Notes: generated by a model not told the origin, from the letters alone. A stretch of 64,000 bases of DNA from Tepiditoga spiralis (GCF_014701195.1 NZ_AP018712.1:2064501-2128500); one strand, 5' to 3'; counted from the stretch's first letter, positions 7,551-16,062 are shown. Program-made: numbers and translations.

Positions 7551-8717
7551 ATGCCATTACCTTTTATTTTAGCTGCATTAGGTATAACTGGTTTTAGTGT
7601 TGGAGTGGCTAGCTTAGACGAAATGGAGGAAGCAAAAAAAAAAAAAGAACAAGCAAGTAATTCGTATGAAGATAAAAAAAAACATTTTCATAAAGTTGAA
7701 AATAAAATAGATAGAAAAGCAAATAGGCTTACAAATTTAAAACGTGGTGTATATAAAAATAGCATATCAAGATTTTTAAGACTATATAGTTATTTTCAAA
7801 ACATAAATGAAAATAAGCCAAACTTAAATAATAAAATACCAACTTTCAGAGAAATAAACGAACTAGATTATCAAAGAAAAACTTTTATAAATGAAACAGA
7901 TGCAATAATAAAAGCAATAAATGGAGGAGCATTAGTTAGTTTAGGAACATATGGAATAATGAACATTATGGGAACAGAAACATTAAGCATTTTATCAGGC
8001 GCAGCTATTGGAGAATCTATCGCTGGTACAATAGGATCGGTATTGTTAGGAAGTGTTTTACTTGGACCAGCACTTGCAATAGGTGGAATCATTTTGAGTT
8101 CAGAATCATCAAAAGCAATGACTGAAGCAATAGAATATGAAAATAACGTTAAAAAAGCAAATGAAAAAATAAATAATTCTATTGAATTTTTGTATGCAAT
8201 TGGTAGAAGAATAAAAGAATTTAATTATGTAATAAATAAATTAAACGAAAGTTTAATAAAAAGTATGAATGAAGTTGAAAATATCCATCAAAAACTTTCA
8301 AATAAATATAAATATAAAAATATACCTATAAGATATAAAGAATATGACTTAACAGAAGTTGAAAAAATAAAAATATATAACATGTTTATAATAGCTAAAG
8401 CTTTAAAAGAAGTTTTAGAAACACCTATAATAAATAAATCTGGAAATATAAGTAAAAAATCTAAAAAAGTAGTTTCAAACATGAAATCTGCTTTAAATAC
8501 TACAATTAATAATTATAAAAGAATTAATAATACTACAATAAAAAAAACTAATAATAATAATAATAATTATAATAAATCATTCGAAAAAAAACCAACAATA
8601 GTAAAATCAATGTCAATAAAAGACAAAAATAAAAATAATCTCATTATCAAAAAAAATAACAAGAATACTTTACAAACAAATTCAAATACACACATCATAA
8701 GTTATACAAAATTATAA
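7551..8717 (+). CDS. coiled-coil protein with central Gly/Ala-rich hydrophobic segment
   Basis: 388 residues. The start has a short hydrophobic segment (PFILAALGITGFSVGVASL), followed by a long Lys/Glu coiled coil. The centre (about 125-185) is a run of Gly-rich hydrophobic helices (GGALVSLGTYGIMNIMG, LSGAAIGESIAGTIGSVLLG, LAIGGIILSS) like a pore-forming or glycine-zipper hairpin. A second helical region follows. The last 80 residues are Asn/Lys-rich low complexity. The layout of helices flanking a hydrophobic hairpin is seen in pore-forming toxins and phage tail-associated membrane proteins, but I recognise no family. It probably works with the helical protein encoded 26 nt upstream. A strong terminator follows. 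Confidence 0.6.
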   Translation: MPLPFILAALGITGFSVGVASLDEMEEAKKKKEQASNSYEDKKKHFHKVENKIDRKANRLTNLKRGVYKNSISRFLRLYSYFQNINENKPNLNNKIPTFREINELDYQRKTFINETDAIIKAINGGALVSLGTYGIMNIMGTETLSILSGAAIGESIAGTIGSVLLGSVLLGPALAIGGIILSSESSKAMTEAIEYENNVKKANEKINNSIEFLYAIGRRIKEFNYVINKLNESLIKSMNEVENIHQKLSNKYKYKNIPIRYKEYDLTEVEKIKIYNMFIIAKALKEVLETPIINKSGNISKKSKKVVSNMKSALNTTINNYKRINNTTIKKTNNNNNNYNKSFEKKPTIVKSMSIKDKNKNNLIIKKNNKNTLQTNSNTHIISYTKL

Positions 8718-8731
8718 AAAATAATTAATTA

Positions 8732-8764
8732 AAAATATCTCTTTCGTTGAAAGAGATATTTTTA
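8732..8764 (+). terminator. rho-independent terminator
   Basis: 13-bp stem AAATATCTCTTTC / GAAAGAGATATTT with a GTT loop and trailing T residues, just after the 388-residue gene and before leader 2. Confidence 0.8.
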
Positions 8765-8784
8765 TTAAAAAAACAAAAAAACAC

Positions 8785-9020
8785 TTGCAAAATAAAAATA
8801 AATGTGTTATAATAAACATGAATGTAAAGTTTCCGGAACATTGGCAAAAATAAAAAATCGCATAAATAAAGGGTTTGAGCAAAATAGGTTTGGAACTAAG
8901 TAATAATAAGCATTACAGACGAAATGGTGGTAGAAAATGAAGATAAGAAAAATATCACAAAGAGGGTTTGGAAAATACGGTATTGAAAGGTACTAATAAA
9001 TAGGCATTCAAATGCTAGCA
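8785..9020 (+). promoter_or_regulatory. CRISPR array 2 promoter and leader
   Basis: Promoter TTGCAA (8785-8790), a 17-bp spacer and TATAAT (8808-8813), then about 230 bp almost identical to leader 1. The match to leader 1 begins in the promoter spacer and runs to the first repeat, so the leader has been copied as a unit. The terminal GCAT-TCAA-ATGC hairpin is kept. Confidence 0.85.
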
Positions 9021-10482
9021 GTCTGAATGCTACTCTTCCCTGAAAGGGATAATAACTTTTCTGTTTGAACTAAAATTAAAACCATATTTTTTGTTGTCTG
9101 AATGCTACTCTTCCCTGAAAGGGATAATAACTTAGCTAAGCTAAGAACCTTAATTAGCTTAATCAATTCGTCTGAATGCTACTCTTCCCTGAAAGGGATA
9201 ATAACGTATAATTGGCAACCTCCATGTCATTTACTTTGGGTAGAGTCTGAATGCTACTCTTCCCTGAAAGGGATAATAACTACTTGCCCCTTATCTCATT
9301 GTTGTCCAACCATTTCTGTCGTCTGAATGCTACTCTTCCCTGAAAGGGATAATAACACCCTTATTAACTTAGTTACTTCATGTTCATCCATAACTGTCTG
9401 AATGCTACTCTTCCCTGAAAGGGATAATAACTACTTGCCCCTTATCTCATTGTTGTCCAACCATTTCTGTCGTCTGAATGCTACTCTTCCCTGAAAGGGA
9501 TAATAACACCCTTATTAACTTAGTTACTTCATGTTCATCCATAACTGTCTGAATGCTACTCTTCCCTGAAAGGGATAATAACACTATTCTACTCTTTTTT
9601 TCTGGAAGAAATATATCTCTATGTCTGAATGCTACTCTTCCCTGAAAGGGATAATAACTAGATATGAAACATTTCTAAGTGATTGAATTTGAATCCTGTC
9701 TGAATGCTACTCTTCCCTGAAAGGGATAATAACCTGGGTCAATGAAACTAACTAGACCCAAAAAACTTCCAGATGTCTGAATGCTACTCTTCCCTGAAAG
9801 GGATAATAACTTTTTCTTCATCATAATATCTATTAACATATTATAGTCGTCTGAATGCTACTCTTCCCTGAAAGGGATAATAACATCTTCCTCCCAAAAT
9901 AAATCATAAATTTCTTCTCTAATGTCTGAATGCTACTCTTCCCTGAAAGGGATAATAACTAATTTGAGAACAAGCCTTTCGGGCTTGCTCGAAAATATGT
10001 CTGAATGCTACTCTTCCCTGAAAGGGATAATAACTTGCTATCTTAATTTTATTTGTAAGTTCTTCAGATAATTGTCTGAATGCTACTCTTCCCTGAAAGG
10101 GATAATAACATAAATAATTAAAATGTATACTTTGTCGAATAGTTCGAAGTCTGAATGCTACTCTTCCCTGAAAGGGATAATAACTGTATACATATCCTTC
10201 ATTTACTTTAATTACAAACTTTGTCTGAATGCTACTCTTCCCTGAAAGGGATAATAACTTCAAATGTTTCACTGAAATACATATAACCATCAATAGCGTC
10301 TGAATGCTACTCTTCCCTGAAAGGGATAATAACTAATTTGAGAACAAGCCTTTCGGGCTTGCTCGAAAATATGTCTGAATGCTACTCTTCCCTGAAAGGG
10401 ATAATAACACTTACATAAACTTTATTATCTATTATTCTCATACCTTGTCTGAATGCTACTCTTCCCTGAAAGGGATAATAAC
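9021..10482 (+). CRISPR. CRISPR array 2: 20 repeats, 19 spacers
   Basis: 36-nt repeats starting GTCTGAATGCTACTC; they differ from array 1 only at repeat positions 8 and 10, and the stem-loop and ATAATAAC end are the same. Starts: 9021, 9096, 9170, 9245, 9321, 9396, 9472, 9547, 9623, 9698, 9775, 9849, 9924, 9999, 10074, 10149, 10223, 10298, 10373, 10447. Two consecutive spacers (9281-9320 and 9357-9395) are repeated at once as 9432-9471 and 9508-9546, a 151-bp tandem duplication. The spacer at 9960-9998 recurs at 10334-10372. The last repeat here is intact, and the degenerate true end of the array lies at 15451. Confidence 0.97.
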
Positions 10483-10484
10483 GT

Positions 10485-10611
10485 GCCCTTCGACAAGCTC
10501 AGGAAACGTTTATTTTTTTTTTAATACTTCTACTTTTCTTACGGTCATTGAGCTTGTCGAAATGTGGTCATTGAGCTTGTCGAAATGTGGTCATTGAACA
10601 TATCAAAATGA
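10485..10611. repeat. TTCGACAAGCTCA-type dispersed repeat, inverted and tandem
   Basis: CCCTTCGACAAGCTCAGG at 10486-10503 faces three tandem 23-bp units beginning GGTCATTGAGCTTGTCGAAA at 10543, 10566 and 10589 (the third diverged). The arms are inverted copies of a short palindromic sequence common between bacterial genes. It lies directly after the last intact repeat of array 2. Confidence 0.6.
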
Positions 10612-10677
10612 CCTTTTTTTTATTTTAAAGAAGATTTGATATAATAACATGTAAGGATATAAAAAGAGGTGATAAAA

Positions 10678-12465
10678 ATGAAAAAAAGGCTTCCAATAGG
10701 AAGAAGTGACTTCAAATCTTTAATTGAAGATAATATGTATTTTGTAGATAAAAGCTTGTTAATAAAAGAAGTTATTGAAAGTGGCGATGTTTTATTAATA
10801 ACAAGGCCAAGAAGGTTTGGGAAAACTCTCAGTCAATCTATGATGAAGTACTTTTTTGATATTACTCAAAATAACGAACACCTCTTTAAAGCTTTAAAAA
10901 TATATAAAGAAAAGAACATAATAGAAAAACATTTAAATAAACATCCTGTTATATACATCACCTTTAAAGATTTAAAGTCCAACAACTTAAAAAAGATGCA
11001 TGATTTATTAATTTCTGAACTTTCAACTTTGTATATAGATCATAAGTATGTTTTAGATGTATTAGATGAAGAAGAAAAATCAGTATATAAATCAATAACC
11101 TCAAAAAAAGCAAATGATTCTGAATATGAAAATTCTATAAGAAACTTATCAAAGTATATGGAAAGATATTATGGTAAAAAGGTAATAATATTAATAGATG
11201 AATACGATACTCCTATTCAACAAGCTTACTTACACGGATACTATGATGAAATAATATCTTTAATTGGTAACTTATTTGGCATGGCATTAAAAGATAACGT
11301 ATATCTTGAAAAAGCAGTTCTTACTGGTATAACAAGAGTTTCTAAAGAAAGTATCTTTACTGGTGTGAATAACTTAAAGGTTTCTACTGTATTGAATGAA
11401 CTATTCAATGATAAGTATGGTTTAACTAAAGAAGAAGTAGAAGAAACATTGAAGTATTATGATCTTGAATATGAAGAAAGTGAAGTTATAGATTGGTACA
11501 ACGGTTATAACTTTGGTGGTGTTGAAATTTACAATCCTTTTTCTATTATAAACTTAGTAGATGAGAAAAAGATAGGACCATATTGGATGAATACGAGTGG
11601 GAATTATTTAATAAGAAAGTTAATAAAAGAAGGAACTGTTAATATAAAAGATAGTATAGAAAAACTTTTGAATGGAGAAAAGGTTGAAAGTAAAATAAAT
11701 GAAACTATGGTTTATGGTGATTTGCACATAAATTCAAATGAATCAATATGGACATTGTTTTTATTTAGCGGTTACTTAAAATGGATTAAAGAAACAAAAG
11801 AAGGTTATAGAAGATACACACTTGCTATTCCAAATAAAGAAGTAAGAATGTTTTATGAAGATACAGTGTTATTAATGCTTGAAGAAGAAAATATACAATT
11901 AGATAATATACTAATAAACTTAATAAATGGACATATAGAAGAGTTTAAAGAAGACTTTCAAAAACTAACAATGAATACATTGAGTTATTTTGATGTTAGT
12001 GGAGAAGAACCAGAAAGGTTTTATCATGGATTAATACTTGGAATGAGCGTTGGATTAAAAGAAAAGTACATAATAAAGAGTAATAGAGAAACATGGCTTG
12101 GAAGAGCTGATGTTATATTAATTCCAAAAGATAAAACAGATAAAGGAATAATAATAGAGTTTAAAAAGTTTTATAAAAACGAAAAAACACTATTAAATAG
12201 CGCTCAAAATGGATTAAAACAAATAAATGAAAAGAAGTATGAAGAAGAGATAAAAAATTATGGTATAAATGACATAATAAAAGTTTCAATAGCTTTTGAC
12301 AAAAAAGAGGTTGAAATTGTTAGTAATTTGGATAAAGATACTGAATTAACAGAAATGGAAAAAGTAGCAAAAGGAATGTTAGAAAAAAAGTTAGATATAA
12401 ATATGATTTCTGAATTAACTGGTATTCCAATAGAAAAATTAAAAAATATGTATAATCATTTATAA
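10678..12465 (+). CDS. AAA-ATPase-like/PDDEXK_9 fusion protein
   Basis: ATG at 10678 (MKKRLPIGRSDFKSL) is preferred over GTG 10669 because GAGGTG lies 6-7 nt before it. The 595-residue protein has the AAA-ATPase_like layout: FVDKSLLI, a variant Walker A TRPRRFGKTL near residue 40 and Walker B VIILIDEYDTPI near 175. The C-terminal half has a PDDEXK_9 nuclease-like core (WLGRADVILIPKD, then IIIEFKKF) and ends in a short helical motif (MISELTGIPIEKLKNMY). It is a divergent relative of the two genes at 45208 and 56583. Such proteins are abundant and mobile in anaerobes; their role is unproven, perhaps phage defence. It has its own promoter-like TATAAT near 10640 and a terminator. Confidence 0.85.
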   Translation: MKKRLPIGRSDFKSLIEDNMYFVDKSLLIKEVIESGDVLLITRPRRFGKTLSQSMMKYFFDITQNNEHLFKALKIYKEKNIIEKHLNKHPVIYITFKDLKSNNLKKMHDLLISELSTLYIDHKYVLDVLDEEEKSVYKSITSKKANDSEYENSIRNLSKYMERYYGKKVIILIDEYDTPIQQAYLHGYYDEIISLIGNLFGMALKDNVYLEKAVLTGITRVSKESIFTGVNNLKVSTVLNELFNDKYGLTKEEVEETLKYYDLEYEESEVIDWYNGYNFGGVEIYNPFSIINLVDEKKIGPYWMNTSGNYLIRKLIKEGTVNIKDSIEKLLNGEKVESKINETMVYGDLHINSNESIWTLFLFSGYLKWIKETKEGYRRYTLAIPNKEVRMFYEDTVLLMLEEENIQLDNILINLINGHIEEFKEDFQKLTMNTLSYFDVSGEEPERFYHGLILGMSVGLKEKYIIKSNRETWLGRADVILIPKDKTDKGIIIEFKKFYKNEKTLLNSAQNGLKQINEKKYEEEIKNYGINDIIKVSIAFDKKEVEIVSNLDKDTELTEMEKVAKGMLEKKLDINMISELTGIPIEKLKNMYNHL

Positions 12466-12486
12466 AATAAACTTGAAAAAGATAAA

Positions 12487-12518
12487 GATGCATTTTCAAA
12501 TGAAAATGCATCTTTTTT
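12487..12518 (+). terminator. rho-independent terminator, duplicated module
   Basis: Stem GATGCATTTTC / GAAAATGCATC followed by TTTTTT. The same hairpin together with the next motif copy recurs at 15547-15600. Confidence 0.8.
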
Positions 12519-12534
12519 ATTTATTTATTTGTTT

Positions 12535-12545
12535 AATGTCGAATA
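12535..12545 (+). promoter_or_regulatory. AATGTCGAATA motif, copy 4
   Basis: Exact motif preceded by TTTATTTGTTT, 35 nt before a 34-codon membrane-protein ORF. The terminator-plus-motif block is duplicated before 15645. Confidence 0.55.
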
Positions 12546-12580
12546 ACACTTTGAAAATATAATTTGGAGGTGTATTAAAA

Positions 12581-12685
12581 ATGTTTGAATTTTTTATTGG
12601 TATAGCATTAGGAACATTGTTTTCAGAAAATTTAAAAATATTTATAAAAAAAATATCAACTTCTAATGATGAAAAAAGTAATTAA
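12581..12685 (+). CDS. 34-residue single-pass membrane peptide
   Basis: A 34-codon ORF with a strong TTGGAGGTG site. The N-terminus MFEFFIGIALGTLFSE is one short hydrophobic helix with a GxxxG step, followed by a Lys-rich tail ending in SNDEKSN. It is clearly paralogous to the 44-residue ORF at 16063 (MLEFIIGIVIGTLFSE), and that conservation is the main reason to believe it is expressed. The position under motif copy 4 matches the other island genes. Small phage-type holins, toxin peptides or membrane anchors are possible; no function is known. Confidence 0.55.
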   Translation: MFEFFIGIALGTLFSENLKIFIKKISTSNDEKSN

Positions 12686-12713
12686 TTAAAAAATCTTGAA
12701 GGGAGGAGGAAAT

Positions 12714-12740
12714 ATGAAAGTATTAAACATTTTGTTTTAA
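12714..12740 (+). other. eight-codon ORF with a strong ribosome binding site
   Basis: GGGAGGAGG precedes ATG and only eight codons (MKVLNILF, then TAA). It may be the truncated start of a gene lost when the IS21-family element arrived 80 bp downstream. Confidence 0.25.
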
Positions 12741-12928
12741 TAATATACATAAGTTTATATCCTTTAAATACTACTAAAACATATAAAAATTAAACTAAAA
12801 TATTTCCAAAAATGCAACAATGTTTAATGTATAATAAAAGTAAGCCAGGAATACAATTGAAAAATGGGCCAGGAAGGAAAAAATATGATAAACTCTTCTC
12901 AGAGAACAAGAGAGGAGTTGAAGGAAGG

Positions 12929-14473
12929 ATGATAAGATTGGGCCAAAAAAGAGAAATAATAATATTATATTTTAGAGAAAACAAATCAGAGATAAGCAGA
13001 AAAACAGGAATTAACAGAAAAACAGTAAATAAATATATAAATGAATATGAAGATGCATTAAAAGAATTTGAAAAGGTAGAAAGTAAAAAGAGTAAAGAAG
13101 AAATAATAGAAATTATAACAGGTAAACCAAAATATAAAGTTTCAAATAGAAAACCCAGAAAAGTCACAGAAGAATTAAGAATTAAAATAGAAGAGTTAGT
13201 TAAAGCAAATGAATTAAAAAGGCAAAAAGGGTTGAGAAAACAAACTATGCCAGTTACTCAAATGTATGAAATTATTCGAGATGAAGGGTATGAGATTAGT
13301 ATAGGAACAATATATAATATTGTAAAGAAATTTAATACAAAAAGAACTAAAGAGGCTTATATAAAACAAAGATATAATCCTGGAGAAATTGTTGAATTCG
13401 ATTGGGGAGAAGTTAAGTTAGAAATAAATGGAATCAATAAAAAGTTTCAAATGGCAGTATTTACTTTTGCATATAGTAATTATAGATATGCGTTATTGTA
13501 TGAAAAACAAAATATGGAGAGTTTTATAGATTCACACGTAAGGTTTTTTGAACATATTGGTGGTATTAATAAAACTATTGTATATGACAATATGAAAGTT
13601 GCAATAAGAAAATTTGTAGGGCATAACGATAGAGAGTTGACAGATGATTTAACTAAATTATCATTATATTATAAATTCGATATAAGGTTTTGTAATGTGA
13701 GAAAACCAAATGAAAAAGGTCATGTAGAAAAGAGTGTCAATGTATTGAAACAAAGAGCATTTTCAATAAAAGATAAATTTAAAAATATAGATGATGCAAA
13801 TGAATTTTTGAGTTCAAGAGTCAAATATTTAAATGAAAATATGAAAAACACATCAAACATTAGCCCTTTAAAGTTGTTAAAAGAAGAAAAAGAATATTTA
13901 ATATGCAAACCACCAAAATATGAATATTCAATAATAAAAGAAGTTTATGTAGATAAATATTCAACTATAACTTTAAATAACTGTCATTACTCGGTACCAG
14001 TAGAATATACTAATAAATGGTTAAAGGTTAAGTTATATCCAGAAAAGATAATAATATATGATGAAAAACCTATTGCTACTCATAAAAGGTTATATGGTAA
14101 TAATATGTGGAAAATAGAAATAAATCATTATTTATCATTATTAAAAAGAAAACCTGGTGCATTGCATAGTAGTTTAGCTCTGCATCAGGTCCCACAAAAA
14201 ATAAAAAAAATCTACAATAACTATTTTACCACAAAACCAAAAGAATTCATAAACTTATTAGAGTATATGTATAAAAATAATTTAAGAATAAATGATATTG
14301 AAGAAACAATTGAAAAGTTAGAACGTATAAGTCCAAAAGATATAAGCGCTACAAAAATAAAGATACTCTATGAAAATAAAATTAATAATAATCAAAAAAA
14401 TAAATATCAAGGAACAATAGAAGAATATTCAAGAAAACAATTGTTGCATTTAAAAGAGCTGATCAAATCATGA
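12929..14473 (+). CDS. istA: IS21-family transposase IstA
   Basis: ATG at 12929 (MIRLGQKREII) follows AAGGA and lies inside the element; an in-frame ATG at 12812 would start outside it. The 514-residue protein has an N-terminal helix-turn-helix (ISRKTGINRKTVNKYI), a second DNA-binding region, and an rve integrase core with EFDWGEVKL (first Asp), YDNMKVAI (second Asp) and NEKGHVEKSV (Glu). The end is a C-terminal binding domain. Its stop overlaps the istB start (ATGA), the usual IS21 arrangement. The gene looks intact. Confidence 0.93.
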   Translation: MIRLGQKREIIILYFRENKSEISRKTGINRKTVNKYINEYEDALKEFEKVESKKSKEEIIEIITGKPKYKVSNRKPRKVTEELRIKIEELVKANELKRQKGLRKQTMPVTQMYEIIRDEGYEISIGTIYNIVKKFNTKRTKEAYIKQRYNPGEIVEFDWGEVKLEINGINKKFQMAVFTFAYSNYRYALLYEKQNMESFIDSHVRFFEHIGGINKTIVYDNMKVAIRKFVGHNDRELTDDLTKLSLYYKFDIRFCNVRKPNEKGHVEKSVNVLKQRAFSIKDKFKNIDDANEFLSSRVKYLNENMKNTSNISPLKLLKEEKEYLICKPPKYEYSIIKEVYVDKYSTITLNNCHYSVPVEYTNKWLKVKLYPEKIIIYDEKPIATHKRLYGNNMWKIEINHYLSLLKRKPGALHSSLALHQVPQKIKKIYNNYFTTKPKEFINLLEYMYKNNLRINDIEETIEKLERISPKDISATKIKILYENKINNNQKNKYQGTIEEYSRKQLLHLKELIKS

Positions 14474-15236
14474 AAAATAACAAAAATAAAATATATGAAG
14501 AAATAGAGTTTTATTCAAAAGAATTAAAGTTATCAAAATTAAAAATACATTTTAAAGAATATATAAAAGATGCAAATAATACAGAGATAAGTTATGAATC
14601 ATTTTTGTATGAGATATTAAAAAAAGAATATGAAAGATTATTAGATTCAAGATTAAAAAGCAGGATAAGAACAGCAAATTTCTCACAAAAAAAATATATA
14701 GAAGATTTAGAAAAAGAATATTTACCAGAAGATGCAAGAAAAAAATTAAAAGTATTATCTACATTAGAATTTATACAAACAAATCAGAATGTAATATTAT
14801 CTGGTAATCCTGGAACAGGGAAAACTCATATAGCAATAGGACTTGGTATGAAAGCTTGTATGAAAGGATTTAAAGTATTATTTACAACAATTCCATTATT
14901 AATAACTCAATTAAAAGAATCTAGATCAAATAAAACTTTGAGAGCTTTTCAAAGTAAATTTGGAAAATATGACCTTGTAATATGTGATGAATTAGGATAC
15001 ATATCTTTTGACAAAGAAGGTGCTGAATTATTATTTTCTTTATTATCTCTAAGAGCAACAAGAAAATCTACTGTAATAACAACTAATTTATCCTTTGATA
15101 GATGGGAAGAAATATTTAATGATCCTGTATTATCTGCAGCTATGATCGATAGATTAACTCATAGAGCTTATATGGCCAATATGAACATAGTTATAGATTA
15201 AAAGAAACAGAAGAATTTATAAAATCTTTGGATTGA
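14470..15236 (+). pseudogene. istB: IS21-family helper ATPase IstB, C-terminus frameshifted
   Basis: DnaA/IstB-like AAA+ protein with Walker A SGNPGTGKTHIA near residue 115 and Walker B DLVICDELGY near 170, then TTNLSFDRW. The frame stops at 15201 after NIVID. The expected family ending is visible just downstream in another frame (LKETEEFIKSLD, stop at 15236), so about 10-13 bases have been lost, probably between the nearby direct repeats TATAGAT. Only the last dozen residues are affected, so partial activity is possible, but the element may be immobile. Confidence 0.8.
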
Positions 15237-15381
15237 TTGGAGGGATGCTTATAGAAAGATTGGTGAGATTATAATATTAACAAACTCTTAATGTTTCCTG
15301 AAACGTGGTTTTATTCAGCGTTTTATTTTTTTGGCCCATTTTTCAATTGTAATTTGGCTTATTCTTCACTTGCAAAATACA

Positions 15382-15480
15382 GAATGCTACTCTTCCCTGA
15401 AAGGGATAATAACATGTATTCGACCCCACTTTTTCTCAAGATAACTTTAAGTCTGAATGCTACTCTTCCCTGAAAGGGAT
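15382..15480 (+). CRISPR. displaced terminal fragment of array 2
   Basis: A repeat lacking its first four bases (15382-15413), one 37-nt spacer (15414-15450) and a final repeat starting at 15451 that degenerates after 30 nt. The repeats carry the array 2 version (GAATGCTACTC). The degenerate end and following CATATTCTTCAGCAA resemble the end of array 1 (GCATTTTCTTCAACAA), so this is the real leader-distal end of array 2. Confidence 0.9.
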
Positions 15481-15546
15481 TAATCATATTCTTCAGCAAG
15501 TTCTGAAAATACTTTATTTTTTTATTTAAAGTATCATAAATTAGAA

Positions 15547-15577
15547 GATGCATTTTCAATGAAAATGCATCTTTTTT
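15547..15577 (+). terminator. rho-independent terminator, duplicated module
   Basis: GATGCATTTTC-AAT-GAAAATGCATC plus TTTTTT; a near copy of the hairpin at 12487. Confidence 0.75.
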
Positions 15578-15589
15578 ATTTATTTGTTT

Positions 15590-15600
15590 AATGTCGAATA
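15590..15600 (+). promoter_or_regulatory. AATGTCGAATA motif, copy 5
   Basis: Exact motif preceded by ATTTATTTGTTT, as in copy 4, and followed by ATAACATAGAGAAAC; 44 nt before the start codon of the next gene. Confidence 0.55.
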
Positions 15601-15644
15601 ATAACATAGAGAAACAAAAAATATAAAAAAGGATGGTGAAAATC

Positions 15645-15986
15645 ATGGATGTAATAGTAAAATTAGCTTCGTTTGGTGTATTGGGTATGGTAATTTTAGC
15701 AATGTTAGCAACATCAGGTTTAGCTGGTGCTGCTGCTATATCTACAACCTTATCAACACTTGGTGGTCCTGCTGGTATGGCTGGTGGAATGCTTGTTTTA
15801 GCTTCTGCTCCTGTTATAGTCAATTATTTAGATAATTATGGAATTGATTATGCAATGAAAAAATTAATGCGTGAATACAAAAAGAAAGGTTATTCAAAAT
15901 ATGAATTAAGACATGAAATTTCTAAACTTTGGATTACTAAAGGTTTTAAGGAAAAATTGTATTATTATGTTGATACTTTATATTAA
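15645..15986 (+). CDS. Gly/Ala-rich membrane protein of unknown function
   Basis: ATG at 15645 has AAGGATGG upstream; the in-frame ATG at 15633 overlaps that site and is rejected. 113 residues: the first 65 form two hydrophobic Gly/Ala-rich helices (LASFGVLGMVILAMLATSG and GGPAGMAGGMLVLASAPVI). The remainder is basic and aromatic (MREYKKKGYSKYELRHE, KLYYYVDTLY). Composition of the hydrophobic part resembles the starts of the proteins at 3398 and 7551, so the island has several glycine-zipper proteins. Bacteriocin-like, pore-forming or anchor functions are all possible. A clear terminator follows. Confidence 0.6.
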   Translation: MDVIVKLASFGVLGMVILAMLATSGLAGAAAISTTLSTLGGPAGMAGGMLVLASAPVIVNYLDNYGIDYAMKKLMREYKKKGYSKYELRHEISKLWITKGFKEKLYYYVDTLY

Positions 15987-15991
15987 TTCTT

Positions 15992-16018
15992 GGGAGCTTT
16001 TGCTCCCTATTTTTTATT
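15992..16018 (+). terminator. rho-independent terminator
   Basis: GGGAGC-TTTT-GCTCCC followed by TATTTTTTATTT. Confidence 0.85.
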
Positions 16019-16062
16019 TGTTTTATAAAAGTATTTAAAAAAATTCGAAAGGAGGAGTAAAC

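Larger units (their letters stand above)
12821..15381 (+). mobile_element. IS21-family element (istA, istB)
   Basis: Ends are TG...CA. The left end (TGTTTAATGTATAATAAAAG...) and the inverted right end share TAAGCCA and CAATTGAAAAATGGGCC. It carries istA and a damaged istB. The right end abuts a CRISPR repeat missing its first four bases, while the left end lies in unrelated DNA 2.3 kb from array 2. No target duplication is seen (TGCAACAA left, GAATGCTA right). This points to rearrangement after insertion into the array. Confidence 0.85.

Noticed and set aside
10483-10520. A 20th spacer of array 2 (GTGCCCTTCGACAAGC...)
   Set aside because: It is part of a dispersed palindromic repeat and is not followed by another repeat; the real continuation is at 15382.
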